The translations under genes and the position numbers were made by a program. Shown in pieces: positions 38,720-49,213 of a stretch of 64,000 nt of DNA. Positions within the stretch are counted from its first letter, which is position 1, and the number at the start of each line of letters is the position of its first letter. Origin of the DNA: Mansonella perstans (taxonomy: Eukaryota; Nematoda; Chromadorea; Rhabditida; Onchocercidae); the NCBI GenBank assembly GCA_037074765.1, contig JBAMDO010000119.1, positions 62,001 to 126,000 on the forward strand. The letters run 5' to 3'. The notes beneath the pieces were generated by a model that worked only from the letters and a program-made list of their open reading frames with translations, ran no database searches and was not told the DNA's origin.

Positions 38720-41369
38720 TCACTGAACATCTGCAATACCTCCTCCGGTCCAGCTTTCTTTATTTTCCACCTGTAATAATAACGATTTTCATTTCTCCAC
38801 TTAATTCAATAGAAAACAATAATACGGTGATAAAGCGGTAAAGTCGTAATCAGCGAAAAAAAAAAATAAGAACGCAATTGGACAGTAGAAAATACTGAAA
38901 ATTCTAAATTCTAAGGTGAGAAAATCTAAAATGAATGCCTATGTCCAAATCTAAAATTAAATCTAAAAATTTTAAATTCTAAAAAAACCTAAAATTGAAA
39001 AAATCTAAAAAATCTGAAATTAAGCACAATACGCAAACTTCAAATAAAAGTTTCTTCCAATAAATCCAAATTTCAATTTCAAAAATCAATTCAAAAATCC
39101 AAATTTTCAGGTAGTTTAAATGAGTTCGCTCTGGTTGTCTAAATACTGTTTGTCTTAATTAAGCTTAATAGGATTCATAAAGTAATTAGCGTCTCAATAT
39201 ATATGTGTATATATCTGAACTATATCTGAACCCTACACATCACCAAATAGCTAACATTTTTAACAAGTCGAAATAAGAAATGTGTAATAAATATAATTTA
39301 AATCATTCAATTAATTAATTAATATTAGAGTTCAAAGGTTACCTCAGAGATTTTCAATAATTGAACCTGTTTTCTCTTTTCATCGATAATACCTCGTCCG
39401 ATTTCACACAGCTGTTGCAAATCCTCTAATTCAGCTTCTTTCTCTTTCAAATATAATCTTCTTCTTTCAGTATCTATAATGTTTTTGTAATTTGAAGTAC
39501 AGCACACTATAGTGCTTCCAATTTTTAATAAATAATAACCATTGCAAACATAACAAGATCATCTCTAATAAAAATTTAAAATAATTTAAACCTTAATTTC
39601 ATATTTAAACCGGAATAATATATACATCATAAATCAATTCTATTATTTCTTCACAGCACTGGTAACTCTCAAAAAAACTTTTTGGTATCTAATATATATT
39701 TAAACCGGTCTCTAATATTTAAACTGAATAGTTAAAGCGGAATATATGCGTTATAAATTGATTCTATTTTTTCTTCACAGCATTGGTAACTCTTAAAAAA
39801 AACTTTTGCTAACTGTTAAAAATCAAACCAATTCAAAAGATGAATAATATTATCCACACAGGTATGCACAGTAAAACTAATTTTATAAAAATTGAAAAAC
39901 CTTGATCAATTTGGTGCACGTATCGAAATTAGAAATCCTGTGCTAATTATTATATTAAGTTTCCCCTATATTTACTCTTCCCAGAAATGTATATAAGAAG
40001 TGTAGAATTACTGTAGAATAATTTTTGTAAAACAATGAAACAAAACCATATACTGTCAGCTTGCTATCACATTAACTTTCTCCAAATATTACTTATACCT
40101 CTTTCTAGTGCACATAACGTATCCAACAAACACTTCTTCTCGGCGCCGTTCACATTCATTTGCTCTAAAAAATTAATTGTTACTTGCAAAGTTAATTGTT
40201 AAAGTGTTAATTGTTAATTATATATGCTATCATTAAGTTATCTTTTCAAGAACGAAAAATCGGCATTAGCAAGAGAAATCCTGTTAAAAATTGAACAAAG
40301 AGACCTGAAACAACAAAAACATTTCGTTTCATCTAATTTGTCTAATTACTTCATAAAGATGTAGTATTAATTACCTAAAGTGTTAACTGCAAAGTTAATT
40401 GCTAAATTAACTGCTAATTGCTCAGAACACCAGCTTTTTCCTAAAGTCAATTAATACCACTGTCAAGATGGTTTTAAATATTTAAATTTCCACCGCTCAA
40501 CTTTTAAATATTTAAATTTCGACTAAATTTCATAAACATATAGACTTCATAAAGACGCCTAAAGTATTAATTGCAAAGTTAATTGCTAAATTAATTATTA
40601 ATTGCTCAGGTCGCCAGCTTTTTCCTCAAGTTAATTCATACCATTGCAAGATGGTTTAAAACATTTAAATTCCCACTGCTCAACTTCTAAACGTTTAAAT
40701 TTCGACTGGTCATTTCTCAATCACTGCTTTATCCCTAAAATCGCCAATTAATTCATACCATTATAAGACGGTTTTAAATTATTCAACTGTTCAACAATAT
40801 TCTCTGTAACGGCATGAATTCGCTGCGCTTCCATATCACGTTGCTCCATTGAATTCTGTAATTAGAACGAATCTACAATATGAGTTGAGACTGATAAAAG
40901 TAACATACTAATAATACCAGTGGTACCTGGTGCCTGATCCTTGAAACATTCTAACTAGTAATCAGTGGTGGTTCCTGATCCTTAAAACATCCTATCAGCT
41001 AAATGTTGTGTGTTACGATAGAAAATAAGGTAACCTAATGTTATTGTAGTTCTTTGACTTTTTTGACTTTCAACCTAACGATCGCCAAAAATTCTGATAC
41101 TTTCCAGTCTGCCTGCCGAGATATATCAGAGTTTTGCTTCCTTCATCTTTGAAAAAGAATTTCATGGCGTGAAATATTTTTGGTTGAAGAGTGATTTTTT
41201 CATCACAAAGATCAAACATCAAATTACATAACGGCAAATTCTCTCTAAATACTCTGCATTTAATACTGGGAAATGGCTGTGCTTGTGGGAAACATACCTT
41301 GGCACTTTCCTCGGTTGGAAATTTGTCCAAAACCAATCGTACAGCTGAATATGGATTTGTCGCATCCAT
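38720..41369 (-). CDS. Small coiled-coil protein, unidentified (weakly IFT20-like)
   Basis: Proposed minus-strand exons: 41298-41369, 40759-40855, 40099-40164, 39343-39473 and 38720-38770, with phases 0, 1, 1, 0, give 138 residues. The last four exons are well linked by phase and end in a stop. An alternative start is the ATG at 40849 (112 residues), since the acceptor at 40856-40857 could be a trans-splice site. The protein is mostly charged heptad-like helix (ERRRLYLKEKEAELEDLQQL, IDEKRKQVQLLKISE). A short stretch (AQRIHAVTENIVEQL, then EQMNVNGA) lines up with the IFT20 pattern (Q-K-I...LVDQL, EKMKAIGA), but this is weak and I give no symbol. The first exon is the least sure: its frame runs on to 41070 (99 codons open, 41070-41369), so it may belong to a different, unresolved gene. 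Two echoes of the 40759 donor edge lie at 40444-40502 and 40625-40685. Confidence 0.5.
40440..40800 (-). repeat. Two echoes of the coiled-coil gene exon ending at 40759
   Basis: The exon tail plus donor (minus strand gttgaacagttgaat...aatg|gtatgaattaa) occurs three times. The real copy is at about 40745-40798, with diverged copies at about 40625-40685 and 40444-40502; each keeps aaaccatctt...tg|gtat followed by taatt. Linking sequence (ttaattgctaaattaa...ttgctcag) is repeated as well. Confidence 0.85.
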
Positions 41370-42142
41370 TTACACTGTAATTAATTTTTCCAAGTATGAG
41401 GACAGTGTATTTGACAAGTATTTGACGGTATTGAAAGTATTTGACAGTGTTTGAAAAAATGAACCAAATGACCAAGTGATATGTTTATCCATCACATGAA
41501 CAAGCTTAAGTTTTTTAAGAACTGACCATAACGAATCCAGGAACTTCCAGAAATGCTTAACTAAGTTCACCACCACTATATAACTCCCCCTATCATCAAG
41601 TGTGTCGTCAAAACAAGTGGACATTGGGACAGCACTGCCAACTGGACAGTAATGGCCAGTATTGCTCTGATAGGAAACTACTCTAACAATACTTCCCTGT
41701 ATTTTAGCCCCATCACAAACTATTTTTTCACCAACTTTTTCTCTTCCACCTCCTCAAGCACACAATCTTTTCTTCTTCAAGATCGCTGCCGCACCAGCAT
41801 CACCAGCATTCATGATTGTAAATGGGCTAAAGAATTGAGCCTAGGGTCACATTTCTCGCTGTTTGGCTGGGTTCTTCATGACCATTACGGTCTAGGCCTG
41901 AATTTGAAAATTCCGAACGCTACATCTTCGCTAATTTTCCCATTATTACAGTTTTTCTGAATGTTAAGAGCATTCATGATTGAATTGAGTCCTGTAACTG
42001 GATCAAGAATTTGGCTTAGGCTCACATTTTTCGTTGTTTGGCTCGGTTTTTCATGGCTGTTATGGTCGTCCCGTCTTGAATTTGAAAATTCCGAACTTAC
42101 AGTTTCCATTATTACAATTTCTATTATTTCAGTTTTCCCGGG
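41370..42142. other. Divergent spacer with an echo of SKA1 exon 1
   Basis: A unit of about 150 bp is duplicated at about 41820-41960 and 41975-42110 (shared: aggctcacatttttcg, ctgtttggct, gaatttgaaaattccgaac). The first copy ends in acag|tttttctgaatgttaag, a degraded version of the real SKA1 leader and start (ttcag|ttttcccgggatgtta). The true acceptor at 42131-42132 lies 10 bp before the SKA1 ATG and could be a trans-splice site. Confidence 0.6.
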
Positions 42143-45100
42143 ATGTTACGCTCAGTAATTGATGTTGCGAGGGAAGAATGTTTGAAACGAAGCGAATGTA
42201 AAGTCGAGAGATACCGTAATTCCATGCTGAGTTTTGGTGCCTCCGATACTGATATCATCCGAGGTATATGATTTGCTGACACTTCTCGTTTTTTTTAAAA
42301 TATTTAAATATTTAAATTGAAATGATAAATTTCAATTTCGAGTCATTTTATTTTTGGTAAATTTCTAGTTGTGCCATTTTGTTATTTGCGGTTTTCTTTT
42401 TATTATTAAAAATTATTAAAATTAATTAGTAAAGTTAATTATTAAAAATTTGACGTCTTTATTTCTCAGTGTTAAAAATTCGATTAAAATTTGATGTAAT
42501 TATCGAAACTTATAAAAGTAGTAGTTTCGATCTTTAATTTAAGTAGTTTCGATTTTTAATTTAGGCAGTTTCAATTTCCAATTCATGTCTTGTTTTTCTA
42601 GTTTTATGCAGTTTATTTTTTTATTTGGATTATTTCAAATTCAATTCCTGACTTTTAATTGTAATGCTGTTTTCTATGTATGATTATCTATAGTTTTGAT
42701 GACTTCCATTTAAAATAATTTCACCATTTTATTTGTACATATCTCATGAAATCAAATCAAATATATGTCTTTAATCCATTTTTGGTTTTTGAGTATTTTA
42801 GTCTCTACAGCTATGTTAAGCTTGATAATTAATTTAATTGAATATAATTGGAAATTATATTCTTCAGGTTTGCTTTCAACAAGTATGTTTTATAAAACGA
42901 TATTACTTATTGTTCGATTAGTAATAATATTTATGAAGCTGTATTTTAGTTTTATGATGCTTTAATTAATACTCGAAGTGCTGAGTACTAATTAATTAAG
43001 CATTATTAGTTAAGCATTAATTTTGTTTTTCTCTTTCATTGATAATAAATAAAGTACTTAAAGAGGTGGCGTGGCTTAACCTGGAATGTTCTCTAATTAC
43101 AGTGGTCTAATACCTAAAGAGGTGACCTAATTGGAATATCCTCTAATTACAGTGATTGGGAATCTGATCGAGAAAAATAAACAATTGGCTGATCTGCTAC
43201 TTGATATTGAATTATTGGAAAAAAAGTTGAAAAGACTGAAAGAAATAGATATGGAGCAGAAAGTGCTACATTTCAAGGTATCATTTCAGATTATATTTCA
43301 AGGTATCATTTCAATTACATTTCAAGGTATCATTTCAATTGCATTTCAAATTACATTTCAAGGTATGAAGTTTTTGGATGAATCTCATAATCTCTTCATA
43401 AAGAACACTTTTTTTTTCTATAAACTTTTATGAAATTGTTAAACTTGTTCATTGAAAAGATAGATCAAAATAGGGATTAATTACGGCATGACACCAACAA
43501 GCTCTCGATACTTGAACTCTAACCTCCTTTCCGTGGTATCATTTTATATTCTGTCCTTCAACTTTTGAAAATGGGCTATGGCATGTTGATATATTAAATC
43601 GTAGTAGCATTAGATCTGTTATTACTGCCTTTTCTTAGTTTTTTTTTCATCCATGACGAGGAGAATTTCATCCATGACGAGGAGAATTTTATAGGGACTT
43701 TCTATCGCGCCCAGTAATTAATGTATAGCTAGGTGTAATTATAAAAATATTGTTTTCTTTAAATTTAAGAAATTTTGCAAAAGAATTGCAAATTGGAATT
43801 TTAAATGCCCTCCAACATTTTTAGGAATTAGGTGGTGCTCTGGAAGAAGAAGGCAATTTAGAAGAAAATACTTCAGCTGGATGTGATGTGAACTCAGATC
43901 TGATCAATCAGTACCAATCAAAAGTATGCAGTATCAATCAGAAGCAGTCCAATCGTCGGAGATATAGTCTTTTGGTTTTGCAATTAAAGGTTTATTTTGT
44001 TATTCAGTGCAAAAAATGGATATTTCAAATTGCTTGTCTTCTTTGTATTACACATCCAGTGGTTTTCTGGAAGAATAATCACACGTGGATACACATTCGG
44101 AAGAGTAATTAATAAGATAATAATAAGGTAATATTCAATAAGTAATCAATTAATCAATAAGAATATAAAGGAAGACTAATCAATAAGGTAATAATCAATA
44201 ACGAAGAGTAATTACAGAGGTATTGCTGTTGGCACCTTAGATTACCTTATTTTTTATCACCGTAAATTATCTTGGATTACCTGTAATATCTACTTTTCTA
44301 CTGATATTTCAGCAATGTTTACGATTGGTTGAAACAGGTGAATTCATTTTGATCCCATCGAAAACACGTGGTCGAATAGGTCGCCTTGAATTGAATCAGG
44401 TTAAGTAGTGTTTAGCACAGAACATCTCACGTTACATTTTTAGAGTTACAATCCTTGTGCCATAATAATGCCTATAGAGTTTTTATTTTTAGCATTTATC
44501 TCAAAATCTCACACTGTACTTCCGGAAGTAAGACTGTTGAATAATGTGTAAAATGTAGAATTTTATTCTAATTTGAATTTTAAAATTTGAATTGTAGAAT
44601 TTCCTTTTATCTTTCCTTCGTTACAAATTTGATATTACCATTTCGATCTAATTACTAATTAAATTATTAATTAAATCACATTTCAGTTGTTAAAAAAAAT
44701 AGATGAACTTTTCTCGGACAAATATATATGTCAAAAACGGCCACCTCTTGCGCTGAAGAATGCAAAGAAACAGGTGATGCTTCACATGGAATTCTAGGTG
44801 ATGCTTCACACATATGCTAGAATTTGCTCTTAGATTCAAGTGATTCAATGCTCAGCAGCTGCATAACTATCTTAGCTTTTCGAGATTAAGACTTAATTAG
44901 CGTCGGAAATAATGCAGCAATGTTCAAGCATAGTTTAGCTGGTCCGTATAGATATATGTATAATTAAGGTGATTATGGTAACTGATTGTTTTTGATTTAC
45001 TTACTTCCTTCAGCAAAAGTAAATTGCAGGAGTGTGAAAAGCTGAGAGGACGCTGGTATATTACGCTGAATGAACTGCTTGTTCGATTCACATCAAAAGA

Positions 45101-45206
45101 AAAAATTACCTGGAAACTTGCGCTACCTTGTTTGATCTATTTGAAACGACTAGAAGAATTACGAATAGATGATAATAATATCTTCATTGCAGCAGTTTTA
45201 TCATGA
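42143..45206 (+). CDS. SKA1: Spindle and kinetochore-associated protein 1, with an apparent frameshift in exon 1
   Basis: Exons: 42143-42264, 43153-43277, 43825-43989, 44313-44399, 44687-44773 and 45030-45206. If one base is discounted in exon 1 the chain is 253 residues (human 255). SKA1 is the microtubule-binding subunit of the Ska complex that couples kinetochores to spindle microtubules. The C-terminal winged-helix domain is the basis of the call: IPSKTRGRIGRLELNQLLKK...DKYI, then GRWYITLNELLVRFTSKEK and YLKRLEELRI line up with human VPSYMKSRLTYNQIND...SKYKI, GRYFIVEADIKEF and RHCRRLSEVR. The N-terminal coiled region (LIEKNKQLADLLLDIELLEK) fits Ska assembly. In exon 1 the frame breaks at a C run (42239-42245, gccctcc): upstream reads to SMLSFGA, downstream SDTDIIR in the next frame splices in phase to exon 2. 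This may be a sequence error, a damaged allele or a missed splice. Confidence 0.78.
43085..43370 (+). repeat. Echoes on both edges of SKA1 exon 2
   Basis: Upstream, tctctaattacag|tgg at about 43091-43105 copies the real acceptor region (43141-43155), together with aaagaggtg and cctaattgg flanks. Downstream, the donor edge catttcaag|gtatcatttca at 43277/43278 is repeated three more times up to 43365 (catttcaaggtatcatttca and variants). Confidence 0.85.
43470..43545 (+). repeat. Dispersed repeat B, copy 1 (SKA1 intron 2)
   Basis: A stretch with agggattaattacggcatga, then agctctcgatacttgaactc and taacctcctttccgtgg. A similar stretch lies at 55092-55170 in intron 1 of the FAM43-like gene, with a small insertion. 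Confidence 0.8.
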
Positions 45207-45872
45207 TTTTACCGTGGTCTTCAGCCTTATATTAGAGAAATCTTGGATATATTGTTGTCTATCTGATATATCGTCTAAATTTTTCAGGAAGTATTCAAGT
45301 CTTCAGGAAGCAATTGATGTTAGAGAAATCTTGGATATATTGTCCTCTCACTGATAATATCGTCTAAATTTTTTATCTTGCCAAATATAGTACCAAGTCA
45401 CAGCAGTTTCAAATATTGTAAATAGGTTATCTTCCTGAATATACATTGCTGAACTGATTTCAATGCTAGTACCACCAAATCAAATAAGTTCTTTTGACAT
45501 CAAAGATGACGAAAGGGTGACAAATGACGACAAATCAATCCTCGCTGTTGATTTTTAAGTAAGTAACATAATAGTATTGGAATTAAGTAAGTAATATAAT
45601 AGTATTGAAATTATTGACTTGAAAATAATTTTCCAATTAAGTTTCTTACCAAAGTAGCTTATTTTTCGAAGATAGGTCGATCAAGCATTTTAATTAGCCA
45701 CAACAAATTACACTCAAGTTTTTCAGTGGACATATTAATTAATTACCTTAATTAACTGTTTTCGACATAGCGAATCGCAAAATAATGAGTAGGGAATAAG
45801 TATATGTCTAGGTCTTCAGAAAGATTCAAAATGCCTAGGGATCTGGAGATCAGTAATCATAATTTACAATGT
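45207..45872 (+). other. SKA1-to-ZNHIT1 spacer
   Basis: A 666-bp same-strand spacer, about the same length as the POLR1D/tubulin spacer. A segment with ttagagaaatcttggatata and atatcgtctaaattttt is duplicated at 45232-45290 and 45319-45375. An acceptor-like AG at 45852-45853 lies 19 bp before the ZNHIT1 ATG. Confidence 0.5.
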
Positions 45873-48800
45873 ATGCAACGATCTCTAAGGTCAAATCCTG
45901 GTAGCTTAGGGATATAGGAATCAATAATTATAATTTGCAATTGTATGTAACGACCCAGGCATCCAGGTCAAATCTTGCTGATTCAGCTACGCAAACTGTG
46001 GGGGATTCGAGTTATTTGGTTCTCATAATTTTCGCAAAGGTCTCTATTTGGGCTGCATTACATGTTGACACTGTCGGTTTGTTTGTTATTGTCGTCAACC
46101 CATTTAACAAGTGGATAGTTTTTGTTGTGCTAATCATGGGTTTTCTTTTCATTTAACAAGTGGGTAGTTTTTTTTTTGCTAGTTATGAATTTTGTTAATT
46201 TATGGCTTCATTATCATTGCTCATACATGCATTATTTTGAAAAACAGTGTCAATTATCAACGGTTTAACTAGCAGAGAGCTCCGTGGTGCAATTAAATTT
46301 AATTAACTAAATTTAGGTATAATTAAGTCTAACTAATTAAATTTAAGAAAAGTGTTATTTAGAAAGATTATTAATCATTTCAGTTTAGCTTTTCGTATTT
46401 CTATTTGCAAAAAGTAAATATGGAAAACAGTTCTTATATGAATTTTCCCCATTTCAGATTTGATATTTTGTGTTTCAAAAATTGATTGGGTCAATGAGAC
46501 AGTGGGTCAACTTTAAGTCAATTGCAGCAGCATCAATCAATGAATATTCATAGTCGAACAGTACAGACACAACAGCGACATTCTGGTTTGAATTTTGAGT
46601 TGAATTTAAATTTTGAATTTTCTGTCTTGTTATGCAGAAGAAAATTTTTAAAATTAAAGTCGATGAAAGATTAGATTTTAGTTCGTTTGCATGTAGCCGA
46701 GTCAACACGCGTATTAGATGAGGTAACACGTAAACGACGTTTGAGAAAACAACTGGAAGCCCTTGAACAGGTTTTTTTGCAGTATTATATACTTTTCCTC
46801 TAAAACTCTGAAATAATTAATTAGGTAATGATTAGTTCTTTTATTTTTCTATATAAATTTTTCCTGAAGGTGGTTTTGGAGGAGCTTTGTTGTGAGTTCC
46901 ATGATAAGTTAGTTTCGAAAAAATTGCATTTAATTAGTTAAAGTTGACGTTAATTACTTAATTTTAATAGTTAATTGCTTAATGTACAAAGTGAATGTTT
47001 TGAGTTCCATGATAAGTTAGTTTCAAAAATATTGCACTTAATTATTTGCAGTTAATTACAGTTAATTATTATAAAGTGAGTGTTTATGTTTTGTTTTACA
47101 CTGTGTTAATAAAGTTGTTTTCCTGATAGTTGTTGGCCAGGACTCGAGGATTTAGTGATCCAGATTTTCTAACTGGACCTCCTGGATTATCAGCAGTAAT
47201 TTGAAGATTTCGAATTTTTAAAATGTTCATTTGACACTGATTAGTTTGTAAGATGATCATGTGGTGCATTCCATGACTGAAATTAGTGTTAATTAAATTA
47301 CTAAATTATTTCCATTTTAAAAAATTTATCCAACGTTGCTATTTTTTTTTGCACTTCCTTAGTAATTTTTTTTTAAATTTTAAAGTCATTTAAAAAAGTG
47401 GACAAGATGAAACTGTTGCTTATCTCAGTTAGTTGTACATAACTTGGCCAATTGAAATTCAATTGTAATTCATGTATTTTCAGGATAATTTTCATGAAGA
47501 TCCTCACGCACAATTACACTGGCATAAAAATATTCCCAAATTTGAAGATGATGACCAATTGGGTGGACAATCAACAACTCGTAAAGGAGGAGATGCTGAA
47601 CCAGGTAATTTCCTGTATTTAAATTAAACTGTGAACTGTCACTCCTTATAGTTTGATGTCATGAATACACATAAAATATCCTGAGGCTAATAAAATCATA
47701 GTATTATATTTCGTATTTCTGCTCGAATTAGAATTGCCGGGATTCGATGGTCATTTCTGCATAGTTTTGGGATTCGATGGCCATTTCTGGATAGTTTTAG
47801 AACTCGATGGCTGTTTCTGGGTAGTTTTAAAATTACCAGGATTCGATGGCCATTTTTGGATAGTTTTAGAATCACCGGGATTCGATGGCCATTTCTGGAT
47901 AGTTTTGGAATTACGGATTCAGGGTGGCCATTTCTGGATAGTTAAATTTCGTTAAATTTATTTTATAATACTTGACCTTGAATATCTCTTTGTGAACTTG
48001 CTTCGATTTTATATTTTAAAGATTTAACTTTGAACTTTTGCAGGAAAGAAAAAGAAAAAATTCAAAGTGGAATACTTTAAGCAAAGGTTTAGAAAAAATT
48101 TCTCGGCTTTAGTTGAGGAGGAAACGGTATGTGTAAATTTTTAAAATTTTTTTTAATTTTTTAACTAAAAACTTTTTCGGTTCTTACTTTTTTTTCATTT
48201 ATTTATTTTTTTCTATTTGTATCATCAAATTTCATAGTGATTTATGTCGCAGTATCGTATTTGCTGTTAAAGAGCTAATAATTAAAAGAAAGCGCTGTGC
48301 CTCGTAATGCTTTATAATTAAATGGATAGTCAAGATTTAATGATCTAATTGCTCTCTTAACATTTGTGTTCTAATTAATATCCAGCTCATTCATTAATTT
48401 TTTAAGCTGTCGAAATCTACAGAAATTTCTTCGGGTTTTGATGCTTATAATGCTGCACGTGCACCACCAAGTTGCATACCTGCACGGCAATTTTGCGCAG
48501 CTTGTGGTTTTTTTTCCAAATATACCTGCACGAGATGTGGTGTACGGTATTGCTCAATAAGTTGCAGGGATCTGCACAATGACACCAGGTGGTATTTTCA
48601 AATTAATGCTTAGTTATTTCTCAAACATTTACAGGTAATTTCAAATACACAATATTTCTTGAACGGAGATTCTAGAAATCAGATTCTTGAAAAACAAGGC
48701 AATTCCTTGAATAGGCTTAGGCTTAGGCTTAAGAATACACAATTTATTAAACAAAGATTCTAAGAACGTATTCTAGGGACGGAAATTTTTAAATACTCAT

Positions 48801-49213
48801 TCTATTTATTATAAGGAATATTCAATTTGTGATGATACTTCAAAGAAATCAAGTTATTCTTGATTTTTTTTAATTACACAGTTACACAGATCTAACCTAG
48901 TTATTCTTGATTTTTGATTACAAGTTACACAGATTTTTAGTCTTTTTCCAATTTGGATTATTTTTTTCTAGAACTAATTAGTTACATGAATGATTTAAAT
49001 TTAATGCGTTTGTAATTAGCTAAAGTCATAATGAACGTGAGAAAAATTTTTTCCCAAAAATTGCTACCTTTTTTCTTTTTTCTTTGGTATTGGAGTTCAT
49101 GCAAGTTTTTTATTAGCATGTTATATTTTATAGCGGTCAGCACATTGATTTCGAATTTTAGAGATTTTCATTAATGCGATTAGTAATTTAGGTGTTTGAA
49201 ATGGACGATGTGA
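45873..49213 (+). CDS. ZNHIT1: Zinc finger HIT domain-containing protein 1 (SWR1/SRCAP subunit)
   Basis: Exons: 45873-45900, 46697-46770, optional 47130-47195, 47484-47604, 48044-48126, 48407-48588 and 49192-49213. Without the optional exon the protein is 169 residues (human 154), with it 191. ZNHIT1/Vps71 is a nuclear subunit of the remodeller that deposits H2A.Z. The 28-bp first exon is short but gives SLRSNPAESTRVLD against human SVRSQDPGQRRVLD. Then come RKQLEALEQ, DNFHEDPHA, a GKKKKKFK basic stretch with FRKNFSALVEEE, and the HIT zinc finger CAACGFFSKYTCTRC...YCSISCRDLHNDT. The finger is completed by a 22-bp last exon giving RCLKWTM and stop, as in human RCLKWTV, so the zinc ligands are intact. 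The optional 66-bp exon splits the conserved LEALE/DNF junction and is in phase on both sides. Intron 3 carries a 36-bp minisatellite. SKA1 is its same-strand upstream neighbour. Confidence 0.93.
47130..47195 (+). CDS. Possible ZNHIT1 cassette exon (22 codons)
   Basis: This segment is flanked by an acceptor (tcctgatag) and a donor (GCA|GTAATT) and is open in phase 0 on both sides: it reads LLARTRGFSDPD then FLTGPPGLSA. If included, it would insert 22 residues exactly between LEALEQ and DNFHEDPHA, which are contigu­ous in the human protein. The codons look like coding sequence and contain no stop. It could be a lineage-specific insertion, an alternative exon or chance. Confidence 0.5.
47735..47945 (+). 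repeat. Minisatellite, about 36 bp x 6, in ZNHIT1 intron
   Basis: Units read ggattcgatggccatttctg followed by gatagttttagaattac. One frame is open across the whole array (PGFDGHFWIVLE repeats), but this follows from the absence of a stop in the unit and is not evidence of a gene. It lies between the exons ending at 47604 and starting at 48044. Confidence 0.9.

Noticed and set aside
47734..47955. Repetitive protein GFDGHFWIVLE
   Set aside because: Minisatellite inside a ZNHIT1 intron; openness follows from the unit sequence.
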